From: CAYVUV01 sp964455095
GTDB lineage: Bacteria; Desulfobacterota; Binatia; HRBIN30; CADEER01
DNA: 53,535 bases
Direction: 5' to 3'
NCBI GenBank assembly: GCA_964455095.1
Contig: CAYVUV010000423.1
Span: 1 to 53,535 of the forward strand
The position numbers were made by a program, and so were the translations under genes. How positions within the stretch are numbered: position 1 is the first letter of the stretch; each line of letters opens with the position of its first letter. This document shows positions 42,377 to 50,815 of this stretch, piece by piece. The notes below the pieces were generated by a model, which was not told the origin of the DNA, searched no databases, and worked only from the letters and a program-made list of their open reading frames with translations.

Positions 42377-43252
42377 GTGAGTATCTTGGTCAACCGCGAC
42401 ACGCGGGTCGTTACGCAGGGCATCACCGGGGCGACCGGACAGTTCCACACCCGCGCCTGCCGCGACTACGGCACGCAAATGGTGGCCGGTGTGACGCCCG
42501 GCAAGGGCGGGAGCGACTTCGAAGGCATCCCGATCTTCGACACCGTGGCGCAAGCGGTGGAGAAGACCGGCGCCAACGCGTCGGTGATCTACGTGCCGCC
42601 GCCCTTCGCGGCCGACGCGATCATGGAGGCCGCCGCGGCCGGCGTGGCGCTGGTGGTCTGCATCACCGAAGGCATTCCGGTCCTCGACATGATGCGCGTC
42701 AAGCGCTTCCTCGAGGGGAGCCCGACGCGTCTGATTGGTCCGAACTGTCCGGGCATCATCACGCCCGGGGAATGCAAGATCGGGATCATGCCCGGCTACA
42801 TTCACCAGCCCGGCCGCATCGGCGTCGTCTCGCGCAGCGGCACGCTCACCTACGAGGCAGTGCACCAGCTCACGACGCTCGGCCTCGGGCAGTCGACCTG
42901 CATCGGTATCGGCGGCGATCCGATCAATGGCACCGGGTTCGTCGACGCCCTGCGGCTCTATCAGGACGATCCGGGCACGGACGCGGTGATCCTGATCGGC
43001 GAGATCGGTGGGACGGCCGAGGAGCTCGCGGCGGATTTCATTCACGACCACATGACCAAGCCCGTCGTCGCCTTCGTGGCGGGTCAGACCGCGCCCAAGG
43101 GACGCCGCATGGGTCACGCGGGCGCGATCATTGCCGGCGGACGCGGCACGGCGGCGGACAAAATCGCGGCATTTCAGACTGCTGGAGTGCGTATCGCCCA
43201 GAACCCCTCGGAGATGGGGAAGGCGATGGCGGCATTGCTCGAGGGAAAGTGA
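42377..43252 (+). CDS. sucD: Succinyl-CoA ligase (ADP-forming) alpha subunit
   Basis: A 291-aa protein of the usual length. It opens MSILVNRDTRVVTQGITGATGQFH, with the CoA-binding Rossmann region, PNCPGIITPGECKIGIMPG, SRSGTLTYEAV and the phospho-His loop MGHAGAI (H247). It forms succinyl-CoA from succinate, CoA and ATP/GTP with the beta subunit SucC. No sucC lies in this window, which is unusual because the two are normally adjacent. GTG 42377 follows GAGGGAG. The ndk gene follows after five bases. Confidence 0.96.
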   Translation: MSILVNRDTRVVTQGITGATGQFHTRACRDYGTQMVAGVTPGKGGSDFEGIPIFDTVAQAVEKTGANASVIYVPPPFAADAIMEAAAAGVALVVCITEGIPVLDMMRVKRFLEGSPTRLIGPNCPGIITPGECKIGIMPGYIHQPGRIGVVSRSGTLTYEAVHQLTTLGLGQSTCIGIGGDPINGTGFVDALRLYQDDPGTDAVILIGEIGGTAEELAADFIHDHMTKPVVAFVAGQTAPKGRRMGHAGAIIAGGRGTAADKIAAFQTAGVRIAQNPSEMGKAMAALLEGK

Positions 43253-43257
43253 CAATC

Positions 43258-43680
43258 ATGGTTGAGAGAACCCTGTCGATCGTCAAGCCGGACGCCGTTC
43301 GCAAGCATAAGATCGGTGAGATCGTGGCGCGTTTTGAAGAGGCCGGACTGCACATGGTGGCCGCGCGCCTCGTGCACCTCTCGCGCGAGGAAGCGGGGCG
43401 ATTCTACGCCGTGCACCGCGACCGGCCGTTTTTCGCCAGCCTGACCGAGTTCATGTCGTCCGGACCGGCCTTCGTCAGCGTCCTGGAAGGCAACGACGCC
43501 ATCGCCACCTGGCGCAAGATCATGGGCGCCACCGATCCTGCCAAGGCCGCGCCGGGTAGCATTCGGCGCGACTTCGGGACCGATGTCGAGAAGAATGCCA
43601 CACATGGTTCAGACGCAGTCGACACCGCCCGCTGGGAGATCGGATTCTTCTTCGGGCAGATCGACCTGCACGACTCCTGA
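43258..43680 (+). CDS. ndk: Nucleoside diphosphate kinase
   Basis: A 140-aa NDK of normal length. It starts ERTLSIVKPDAVRKHKIGEI and has the active-site region NATHGSDAVDTA with catalytic H116, plus RPFFASLTEFMSSGP. It equilibrates nucleoside triphosphates and could support UDP/GDP-sugar synthesis, but it is a general housekeeping enzyme. The gene overlaps the 5' end assigned to rlmN in a different frame. Confidence 0.95.
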   Translation: MVERTLSIVKPDAVRKHKIGEIVARFEEAGLHMVAARLVHLSREEAGRFYAVHRDRPFFASLTEFMSSGPAFVSVLEGNDAIATWRKIMGATDPAKAAPGSIRRDFGTDVEKNATHGSDAVDTARWEIGFFFGQIDLHDS

Positions 43681-44725
43681 GACGGACCCGGCGGTCGGGC
43701 GGTGGGCAGCGACGCCGGCCGCCGTGCGCCAGTGGGTCGCGGACCAGGGGCTGCCGGCGTACCGCGCCGCGCAGATCCTGCGCGGGATCTACCAGCGCGG
43801 CGCCGACTCGGTCGCGGCGCTCACCGATCTGCCGCGCGATCTGCGCACCGCACTCGAGCGCGACTTTGTCCTGGCGGCGTTGCCGGTGCCGCTTGTCGCG
43901 CGTTCGACCGACGGGACGCGCAAGCTGCTGTTCACGCTCGAGCCGGGACGGGCCATCGAGAGCGTGATCATCCCCGACCCGCCACGCCTCACCCTGTGCG
44001 TATCGTCGCAGGCCGGCTGTGCCATGGGCTGTCGGTTCTGCGCGACGGCGCGCATCGGCTGGCAGCGGCACTTGAGCGCGGCGGAAATCGTTGGGCAGGT
44101 GCTCGCCGCGCGCCACGAGCTGGTCGGAGACGAGCGCCTGACCAACATCGTATTCATGGGAATGGGCGAGCCGTTGGCCAACTACGATGAGCTGGTCGAC
44201 GCGATCGAGATTCTGCTCGCCGAATGGGGCCTGGGTTTCTCCAGCCGCCGCATCACCGTCTCGACGGTCGGGCTGGTTCCGCAGCTCGAACGCCTGGTGC
44301 GCGACACGCCCGTCAACATCGCGGTGTCGCTGACGTCCACCACCGACGCGCAGCGCGACTGGCTCATGCCGGTCAACCGCAAGTACCCGCTGGCCACCCT
44401 GCTCGATGCCTGCCGCACGCTGCCCATCGCGCAGCGGCGGCGCATCACGTTCGAGTACGTCATGCTCGCCGGAGTCAACGACACGCCCGCCGACGCGACC
44501 CGCCTGGTGCGCCTGCTGCACGGCATTCGCGCCAAGGTCAACCTCATCCCCTTCAACCCCTTCCCCGACGCCGGTTTCGGCCGCCCGCAGGCCGCTGGCA
44601 TCAAGGCGTTTCAACAACAGCTGCTCGCCGCCGGCATCAATGCCACCATCCGCATCAGCCGCGGCCGCGACATTCAGGCCGCCTGCGGACAGTTGGCGGC
44701 CGACGGCGGGGCGGCGCTGCAGTGA
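43604..44725 (+). CDS. rlmN: 23S rRNA (adenine2503-C2)-methyltransferase RlmN
   Basis: A 373-aa radical SAM enzyme. The N-terminal HhH-like region (LPAYRAAQILRGIYQRG) is followed by the cluster motif CAMGCRFCA and NIVFMGMGEPLANYDE, then NVAVSL-like NIAVSLTSTTDAQR and the second catalytic Cys region DIQAACGQL. It methylates A2503 of 23S rRNA (and probably A37 of some tRNAs). The start is uncertain: ATG 43604 overlaps ndk by 77 bases and ATG 43583 by 98, and the conserved protein begins only near 43695, so a later non-ATG start is also possible. Confidence 0.95.
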   Translation: MVQTQSTPPAGRSDSSSGRSTCTTPETDPAVGRWAATPAAVRQWVADQGLPAYRAAQILRGIYQRGADSVAALTDLPRDLRTALERDFVLAALPVPLVARSTDGTRKLLFTLEPGRAIESVIIPDPPRLTLCVSSQAGCAMGCRFCATARIGWQRHLSAAEIVGQVLAARHELVGDERLTNIVFMGMGEPLANYDELVDAIEILLAEWGLGFSSRRITVSTVGLVPQLERLVRDTPVNIAVSLTSTTDAQRDWLMPVNRKYPLATLLDACRTLPIAQRRRITFEYVMLAGVNDTPADATRLVRLLHGIRAKVNLIPFNPFPDAGFGRPQAAGIKAFQQQLLAAGINATIRISRGRDIQAACGQLAADGGAALQ

Positions 44726-44729
44726 GCGC

Positions 44730-45665
44730 GTGTCGGGCATCGGGGTCGTAGTCAACCCGCGCGCCGGGGGCAATCGGCGGGCGGGTGATCGCGCCGCACG
44801 CCTCGGCGACGTGGTCGGCAACGTCGGCTGGGTGCGCGAGACCGCTTCCATCGATCACCTCCCCGAAGTGATCGCGGAGTGCCGGCGGCGCGCGGTGGAC
44901 GTGATCGCGGTGTGCGGCGGCGACGGCACGTTCACGCGTACGCTTTCGGCGATGGTCCAGGCCTACGAAGGGCGGGCGCTGCCGAGTTTTCTGCCGCTGC
45001 GGGCGGGTACCATGAACACCGTGGCGCGCTGCGTCGGCAGTCCGGCCTGGCAGCCGGAGCGCATGCTGGCCGAGATCGCGGCCGAGTATCGCCGCGGCCG
45101 ACCGTTGGCCTCCACCGAGCACCAGCTGCTGTGCGTCAACGGTGCCGCGTTCGGCTTCATGGTCGGCGCCGGCGTCGTCGTCGGTTTTCTGCGCGCCTAC
45201 TACGCGCAATCGCGGCAAGGCGGACTCGGCGCCCTCGGTCTGCTCATCCGCCTGAGCTGCTCGGCACTCGTGCGTGGAGAGCTGGCGCGCCAGGCATTCG
45301 AGTGGTTCGACGCTGGCCTGGCCTGCGATGGCGCTCTGGTTCCCTTCGAGCGCTTCTCGGTCGTGCACGCCAGCAGCATCGAAGAGATCGGGCTCGGCTT
45401 TCGCCCCACCTACCGAGCCCGCGAGCAGCCGGGTCGGTTCCACGTCTTCGCCGGCCCGATCGAAGCGCGCGAGCTGGTGCGCTGCCTGGGTCGCATCCGG
45501 CGCGGCGTGCCGACGCGCTCGGCCCAGGTCCACGATGTCCTGGCGGAACGCCTGGTCTTGCAGTTCCGGCGACCGAGCGAATACATGATCGACGGGGAGA
45601 TCATGCCGGCTGCGGAGCAGTTGGTGATCGAACCGGGACCCATCTTGCGAATCATCCGGAGGTAG
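44730..45665 (+). CDS. Diacylglycerol/sphingosine kinase-family protein
   Basis: A 311-aa YegS/DagK-type lipid-kinase-like protein. It starts SGIGVVVNPRAGGNRRAGDR, then has the nucleotide-binding AVCGGDGTFTRTLSAM and LRAGTMNTVARCVG motifs and the typical C-terminal strand EYMIDGEIMPA. The catalytic DAG kinase family phosphorylates lipids with ATP; the lipid here is unknown. GTG 44730 is used as start, four bases after the rlmN stop. Confidence 0.88.
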   Translation: MSGIGVVVNPRAGGNRRAGDRAARLGDVVGNVGWVRETASIDHLPEVIAECRRRAVDVIAVCGGDGTFTRTLSAMVQAYEGRALPSFLPLRAGTMNTVARCVGSPAWQPERMLAEIAAEYRRGRPLASTEHQLLCVNGAAFGFMVGAGVVVGFLRAYYAQSRQGGLGALGLLIRLSCSALVRGELARQAFEWFDAGLACDGALVPFERFSVVHASSIEEIGLGFRPTYRAREQPGRFHVFAGPIEARELVRCLGRIRRGVPTRSAQVHDVLAERLVLQFRRPSEYMIDGEIMPAAEQLVIEPGPILRIIRR

Positions 45666-45672
45666 CCGCGGC

Positions 45673-46539
45673 GTGAGCACGGTCGGTGTAATCGGTGGCA
45701 GCGGTCTGTACGACCTGCCTGGTTTGGCGGAGATCGACCGCGTGCGCGTCGAGACGCCCTTTGGCGCGCCGTCCGACGAGCTCGTGCGCGGGCGGCTCGG
45801 CGACGTTCGGTTGGTATTCCTGCCGCGGCACGGACGCGGGCACCGCATCCTGCCCTCGGAGATCAACTTCCGGGCCAACATCTTCGCGCTCAAGCAGCTC
45901 GGCGTTGAGTGGTTGATCAGTGTCGGCGCGGTCGGCAGTCTGCGCGAGCAGATCGCGCCCGGACACATCGTCGTCCCGGACCAGTTCATCGATCGGACGG
46001 TCGCCCGACCGAGCACGTTCTTCGGGCGCGGCATCGTCGTCCACGTCAGCCTCGCCGAGCCGGTCTGCCCGGTGCTGGCGCAGCACCTGCGCCACGCCGT
46101 AGAAGGCGCCGGGGGCACGGTGCACCCGCGCGGGACATACCTGTGCATGGAAGGTCCACAGTTTTCGACCAAGGCCGAATCCGAGCTCTACCGCCAGTGG
46201 GGCGCCGACATCATCGGCATGACCAATTGGCAGGAAGCGAAATTGGCGCGCGAAGCGGAGATGTGCTTCGCCAGCCTGGCGCTGAGCACCGATTACGATT
46301 GCTGGAACCCGGAGGCGGGACACGTCGTGATCGAAGAAGTACTGCGCATCCTGTCGGAAAACGTCGACCTGGCCCGGCGCAGTATCGCCGCCGCCGTCGG
46401 CGCCCTGCCGGCCGAGCGGACGTGCGGCTGCCCGAGCGCGCTGGCCAATGCCATCATTACGGAGCGGAGCGCCATTCCGGCGCAGGTGAAGCGCGACCTC
46501 GCGCTGCTGATCGGAAAGTATGTGGGAGGGGACGCGTGA
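45673..46539 (+). CDS. mtnP: S-methyl-5'-thioadenosine phosphorylase
   Basis: A 288-aa purine phosphorylase of the MTAP branch. It has VGVIGGSGLYDLPGLA, FLPRHGRGHRILPSEINFRAN, YLCMEGPQFSTKAESELYRQWG and the specificity region GMTNWQEAKLAREAEMCF with STDYDCW, which favours MTA over inosine or guanosine. It cleaves MTA to adenine and methylthioribose-1-phosphate. GTG 45673 follows a GGAGG site. The stop overlaps the PfkB-kinase start. Confidence 0.94.
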   Translation: MSTVGVIGGSGLYDLPGLAEIDRVRVETPFGAPSDELVRGRLGDVRLVFLPRHGRGHRILPSEINFRANIFALKQLGVEWLISVGAVGSLREQIAPGHIVVPDQFIDRTVARPSTFFGRGIVVHVSLAEPVCPVLAQHLRHAVEGAGGTVHPRGTYLCMEGPQFSTKAESELYRQWGADIIGMTNWQEAKLAREAEMCFASLALSTDYDCWNPEAGHVVIEEVLRILSENVDLARRSIAAAVGALPAERTCGCPSALANAIITERSAIPAQVKRDLALLIGKYVGGDA

Positions 46540-47444
46540 GCTTGTTGGTTGTTGGGTCGGTTGGAATCGACACGGTCGAAACGCCGCGTGGCCGCGCCGA
46601 GAACGTGGTCGGCGGCGCCGCGACGTATTTCTCGCTCGCCGCCAGCTTTTTCGCCCCGGTGCGGATGGTGGCGGCGGTGGGGGCGGATTTTCCGCCTGAG
46701 GTCCTGGCGGACATGGAGGCGCGCGGCATCGACTTGCGCGGCGTCGAGCATCGCCCCGGGCACACCTTGCGCTGGACCGGCCGCTATCACGAGGACATGA
46801 ACATCCGCGACACGCTGGCCTTCGACATCGGCGTGTTCGGTTCGTTCCAGCCGCGCCTGCCCGAGGCGTATCGCGACTCGGCCTATGTCTTTCTCGGCAA
46901 CATCGATCCGAAGCTGCAGGCATCGGTGCTGGACCAGCTGCGCGCCCCGGGCGTCGTCGGCTGCGACACCATGAACCATTGGATCGTCGAGACGCGCCCC
47001 GATCTCGAACGCCTGCTGGCGCGCGTCGGCATCCTGGTGATCAACGACGAAGAGGCGCGCATGCTGAGCGGCGAGCACAACGTCGTGCGCGCGGCGCGCA
47101 AGGTGCTGACGATGGGGCCGAAGACGCTGCTGGTGAAGCGCGGCGAGTACGGCGTCATCCAGTTCTCCGCCGACTCCATCTTTGCCGTGCCGGCCTTCCC
47201 GCTCGAGGAAGTGTTCGATCCGACCGGCGCGGGCGACACCTTTGCCGGCGGCTTCATGGGCGAGCTCGCCCGTTCCGGGGACCGTTCGGCCCCGGGGCTG
47301 CGGCGCGCCATCGTCTACGGCAGCGTCATGGCGTCGTTTGTGGTGGAGGACTTCAGCATCCGGCGCCTGCAGGCGTTGACGCGGGATGAGATCGAGCACC
47401 GCTACCGGCAGTTCGTCAGCCTGACCGATATCGACGGGGGGTGA
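46536..47444 (+). CDS. PfkB-family carbohydrate kinase
   Basis: A 302-aa sugar kinase. It opens LLVVGSVGIDTVETPRGRAE with a VGGAATYFSLAA segment, and has the anion-hole motif DPTGAGDTFAGGFMGEL with the catalytic Asp. The substrate is not evident. GTG 46536 overlaps the mtnP stop, so the two are coupled; a role in methionine-salvage or a nucleoside/sugar side reaction is possible but not shown. Confidence 0.92.
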   Translation: MSLLVVGSVGIDTVETPRGRAENVVGGAATYFSLAASFFAPVRMVAAVGADFPPEVLADMEARGIDLRGVEHRPGHTLRWTGRYHEDMNIRDTLAFDIGVFGSFQPRLPEAYRDSAYVFLGNIDPKLQASVLDQLRAPGVVGCDTMNHWIVETRPDLERLLARVGILVINDEEARMLSGEHNVVRAARKVLTMGPKTLLVKRGEYGVIQFSADSIFAVPAFPLEEVFDPTGAGDTFAGGFMGELARSGDRSAPGLRRAIVYGSVMASFVVEDFSIRRLQALTRDEIEHRYRQFVSLTDIDGG

Positions 47445-47446
47445 TC

Positions 47447-48397
47447 ATGGACCTGTCGGTTGTGGTCCCGATCCACAACGAGGTCGAAAACGTCGATGCC
47501 CTGCACGGCGAGCTCGATACCGTGCTGCGGCCGCTGGGGCTTGGCTACGAGCTCATCTTTGTCGACGACGGCAGCAGTGACGGCAGCTTCGAGCGGTTGA
47601 GCGCGCTGCGGGCGCGCGACCCGCATGTCGTCGTGGTCAAGCTGGCCCGCAACTACGGGCAGACGGCCGCGCTGGCCGCGGGTCTGGCGCAGTCGGTGGG
47701 AACCGACGTCGCCATGCTCGATGGCGATCGGCAGAACGATCCGGCCGACATCCCGGCCATGCTCGCCAAACGGCACGAGGGCTACGACCTGGTGGCGGGA
47801 TGGCGGGTGAACCGGCGCGACGCGTGGCTGACGCGGCGCGTGCCGTCGATCGTGGCCAATCGGTTGATCGGATTGAGCACCGGGGTGCGATTGCACGACT
47901 ATGGCTGCACGCTCAAGGTGGTGCGCGGCGATCTGGCACGCAGCCTGCGGCTGTACGGCGAGATGCACCGGTTCATCCCGGCGCTGATCGACGACCTCGG
48001 CGGTCGCATCGCCGAGATGCCGGTCAATCACCGGCCCCGCGTGGCAGGGGTGTCGAAGTACGGCATGTCGCGAGTCATCCGCGTCGTGCTCGACCTGGTG
48101 ACGGTCAAGTTCCTGTCGAGCTATTCGACCCGCCCGATTCACGTCTTCGGCGTCATCGGGCTGGTGGCGACGTTCATCGGGTTGCTGATCGTCGGCGTGC
48201 TGGGGTTCGAGCGACTGTTTCTGGCGATGCCTATCGGCAATCGCCCGATCGTGCTGCTCGGCATCCTGCTGACCGTGATGGGCATCCAGTTCATCACCAT
48301 GGGGCTGCTGGGCGAGCTGCTGGTGCGCACCTATCACGAATCGCAGAGCAAGCCCGTGTACCGGGTCGAAGCGGTGCTGCGCCAGGGGGTTTCTTAA
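47447..48397 (+). CDS. GT2 family glycosyltransferase (ArnC/DPM-like)
   Basis: A 316-aa GT-A transferase with two C-terminal TM helices. It has DLSVVVPIHNEVENVDALHG, FVDDGSSDGSFERL, MLDGDRQNDPADIP, MHRFIPALIDDLGGRIAEMPV and a C-terminus with about 240-260 and 275-300 as TM. This is the layout of undecaprenyl-phosphate sugar synthases such as ArnC. ATG 47447 is preferred over GTG 47441. It could make the donor for the GT39-like proteins in the EPS locus. Confidence 0.92.
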   Translation: MDLSVVVPIHNEVENVDALHGELDTVLRPLGLGYELIFVDDGSSDGSFERLSALRARDPHVVVVKLARNYGQTAALAAGLAQSVGTDVAMLDGDRQNDPADIPAMLAKRHEGYDLVAGWRVNRRDAWLTRRVPSIVANRLIGLSTGVRLHDYGCTLKVVRGDLARSLRLYGEMHRFIPALIDDLGGRIAEMPVNHRPRVAGVSKYGMSRVIRVVLDLVTVKFLSSYSTRPIHVFGVIGLVATFIGLLIVGVLGFERLFLAMPIGNRPIVLLGILLTVMGIQFITMGLLGELLVRTYHESQSKPVYRVEAVLRQGVS

Positions 48398-48412
48398 CCG
48401 CCGTACATCGAA

Positions 48413-48441
48413 TTGACTTCACCATAGACCGCGGCTATTTC
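48413..48441 (+). promoter_or_regulatory. Possible promoter for the ugd block
   Basis: TTGACT (48413-48418), 17 bases, then TATTTC (48436-48441). The -35 matches five of six positions, the -10 only three. It lies in the 140-base gap before ugd, so it is plausible but weak. Confidence 0.3.
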
Positions 48442-48469
48442 CTCGCCTGGGGTTTGCGAGCCGCGTAAC

Positions 48470-48486
48470 AAACAGAGGGTCTGTTT
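48470..48486 (+). other. Dyad in the ugd leader
   Basis: AAACAGA-GGG-TCTGTTT is a perfect 7-bp inverted repeat with a 3-nt centre. It follows the possible promoter and precedes ugd by 51 bases. A TTTTTTT run lies further downstream but is not adjacent to a strong stem. The dyad could be an operator or a weak RNA hairpin. Confidence 0.35.
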
Positions 48487-48537
48487 CGGTTTCGTGCCGT
48501 CAGGCCTTTTTTTGCGCCAAGCGCCGGAGGACGTAGC

Positions 48538-49854
48538 TTGAAATTGTGCGTGGTTGGGACCGGGTATGTCGGTCTCGTCGCCGGAACATGCTTTGCCGAG
48601 AGCGGCAACGACGTGATCTGCGTCGACATCGACGAGGCGAAGGTCGCCGCCCTACGGCGCGGAGAGGTGCCGATCTACGAGCCCGGGCTGGAGGAGCTCA
48701 TCCGCCGCAACGTGGCGCAACAGCGGCTCGTCTTTCAGACCGATCTCGCCGATGCCGTGCGGCGCGCGCAGCTGTGCTTCATCGCCGTCGGCACGCCCGA
48801 GGGCGCCAATGGCGAGGCGGACCTGAGCGCCGTGATGGCCGTGGCCGGGCAGATCGCCGACGCGATGACCGGCTACCGCGTCGTGGTCGACAAGAGCACG
48901 GTGCCCGTCGGCACCGCGGCCAAGGTGGCGCAGCTGATCCGCTCGCGCACCACGCATCCCTTCGATGTCGTTTCCAACCCGGAATTTCTGAAGGAGGGGG
49001 CGGCGATCGAAGACTTCCAGCGACCCGACCGGGTCATCATCGGCAGTCGCAGCGAGCGCGCGACGGCGCTGATGCGCGAGCTCTACAACCCGTTTGTCCG
49101 CACCGGCAATCCGATCCTGGTCATGACGCCCGAGAGTGCGGAGATGAGCAAGTACGCCGCCAACGCCATGCTGGCGGCGCGCATCTCGCTGATCAACGAG
49201 ATCGCCAACCTGTGCGAGGCGCTGGGCAGCGACGTCGAAGACGTGCGCCGCGGCGTCGGCCTCGACCGCCGCATCGGCCCGGCCTTCCTGTTTCCGGGCG
49301 TCGGATACGGCGGCTCGTGTTTCCCGAAGGACGTCAAGGCTTTGGTACAGATGGCCGACAGCAACGGGGTGACGCCGCGCATGCTGCAGGCCGTCGACGC
49401 GGTGAACACGGCCCAAAAGCGCGTGCTGTTCGACAAGGTCACGCGGCACTTCGGCGACAACCTCAAGGGGCTGTGCATGGCCCTGTGGGGTCTGTCGTTC
49501 AAGCCGCGCACGGACGACATGCGCGAGGCGCCGTCGGTGACGCTGATCGAGGCGCTGCTCGCGGCCGGGGTGCGCGTGCAGGTGCACGACCCCGAGGCGC
49601 TGGAGCAAGCGCGGCGTCTGTTCGGCGACCGCATCGTGTACCACGAAGCGGCCTACGAGACGTTGCGCGGCGCCGATGCGCTGGTGATCGTCACGGAGTG
49701 GCAGGAGTTCAAACAGCCCGACTTCGAGCGCATGCGCGGACTGTTGCGACAGCCGGTCATTTTCGACGGGCGCAATCTCTACGAGCCCGAGGCGATGCGG
49801 CAGCTCGGGTTCACCTACTACGCCATCGGGCGGCCGCCCGTACGGGGGCACTGA
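48538..49854 (+). CDS. ugd: UDP-glucose 6-dehydrogenase
   Basis: A 438-aa enzyme. It starts KLCVVGTGYVGLVAGTCFAE, has the cofactor-domain motif GVPIYEPGLEEL-like region (EVPIYEPGLEEL), the catalytic Cys261 in GVGYGGSCFPKD and the UDP-binding C-terminal domain (WGLSFKPRTDDMREAPS). It oxidises UDP-glucose to UDP-glucuronate with two NAD+. TTG 48538 is the start that matches the family; no ATG fits. The product feeds the UXS-like enzyme encoded two bases downstream. Confidence 0.96.
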   Translation: MKLCVVGTGYVGLVAGTCFAESGNDVICVDIDEAKVAALRRGEVPIYEPGLEELIRRNVAQQRLVFQTDLADAVRRAQLCFIAVGTPEGANGEADLSAVMAVAGQIADAMTGYRVVVDKSTVPVGTAAKVAQLIRSRTTHPFDVVSNPEFLKEGAAIEDFQRPDRVIIGSRSERATALMRELYNPFVRTGNPILVMTPESAEMSKYAANAMLAARISLINEIANLCEALGSDVEDVRRGVGLDRRIGPAFLFPGVGYGGSCFPKDVKALVQMADSNGVTPRMLQAVDAVNTAQKRVLFDKVTRHFGDNLKGLCMALWGLSFKPRTDDMREAPSVTLIEALLAAGVRVQVHDPEALEQARRLFGDRIVYHEAAYETLRGADALVIVTEWQEFKQPDFERMRGLLRQPVIFDGRNLYEPEAMRQLGFTYYAIGRPPVRGH

Positions 49855-49855
49855 T

Positions 49856-50815
49856 ATGGGCCGCATTGTCGTTACTGGTGGCGCCGGGTTCATCGGCTCG
49901 CACCTCACCGATCGCCTCCTGGCGGCCGGCCACGAGGTCATCGCGCTCGACAACCTGTCGACCAGCCATCCGCGCAACATCGCACACCTGCTCGGCAACG
50001 AGCACTTCCGCTTCGTCCACTACGACGTGACCGACTACATCTACGTCGAGGGGCCGGTCGACGCGATCTTTCACCTCGCCTCGCTGCCCAGTCCGGTCGA
50101 CTACCTGCGCAAACCGATTCAGACGCTCAAGGTCGGCGCACTGGGTACACATAAGACCCTCGGCCTGGCGCGCGCCAAGGGCTCGCGCTTCCTGCTCGCC
50201 TCGACCTCCGAAGTGTACGGCGATCCGCTCGTGCACCCGCAACCGGAGCAGTACTGGGGCAACGTCAACCCGGTCGGCCCGCGCGGCGTGTACGACGAGT
50301 CGAAGCGCTTCGCCGAGGCGATGACCATGGCCTACCATCGCAACCACGGCGTGCCGACACGCATCTGCCGGATCTTCAATACCTACGGGCCGCGCATGCG
50401 CGCGGATGACGGCCGGGTGGTGACGAACTTCGTCGCCCAGGCCCTGCGCGGCCAGCCGCTGACGGTGTACGACGACGGCCAGCGCACGCGCAGCTTCTGC
50501 TACGTCAGCGACCTGGTCGAAGGCATGATGCGCCTGATCGATTCCGACGAAGTGCAGCCGGTCAATCTCGGCAACCCGCGCGAGATGACCGTGTTGGAGT
50601 TCGCTCGTATCATCAAGGACCTCAGTGGCAGCGCGTCGGAGATCGTCTTCATCAAGCCGTCCGACGAGCGCACGCAGGACGATCCGGTGACCCGGCAGCC
50701 CGATATCAGCAAGGCGCGCCGGCTGCTCCAGTGGGAGCCGCAGGTGGCGCTGGAAGACGGACTGCGCTCGACGATCGCCTACTTTCGCACCCTGCTCGCA
50801 CCGGAGCTGGCATGA
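49856..50815 (+). CDS. UDP-glucuronate decarboxylase-like (UDP-xylose synthase)
   Basis: A 319-aa extended SDR: IVVTGGAGFIGSHLTDRLL, HLASLPSPVDYLRKPIQTL, STSEVYGDPLVHPQPE and catalytic YDESKRFAE, then RIFNTYGPRMRADDGRVVTNF and TRSFCYVSDLVEGM. The SPVDY and TSEVYGDP signatures are those of UDP-xylose synthases. With ugd upstream it should convert UDP-GlcA to UDP-xylose, so xylose or a derivative may be part of a glycan here. Its stop overlaps the next start. Confidence 0.92.
   Translation: MGRIVVTGGAGFIGSHLTDRLLAAGHEVIALDNLSTSHPRNIAHLLGNEHFRFVHYDVTDYIYVEGPVDAIFHLASLPSPVDYLRKPIQTLKVGALGTHKTLGLARAKGSRFLLASTSEVYGDPLVHPQPEQYWGNVNPVGPRGVYDESKRFAEAMTMAYHRNHGVPTRICRIFNTYGPRMRADDGRVVTNFVAQALRGQPLTVYDDGQRTRSFCYVSDLVEGMMRLIDSDEVQPVNLGNPREMTVLEFARIIKDLSGSASEIVFIKPSDERTQDDPVTRQPDISKARRLLQWEPQVALEDGLRSTIAYFRTLLAPELA

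Noticed and set aside
48507..48516. A run of seven T before ugd as an intrinsic terminator
   Set aside because: The bases just before it form only 3-bp stems; the better dyad at 48470-48486 is too far upstream.
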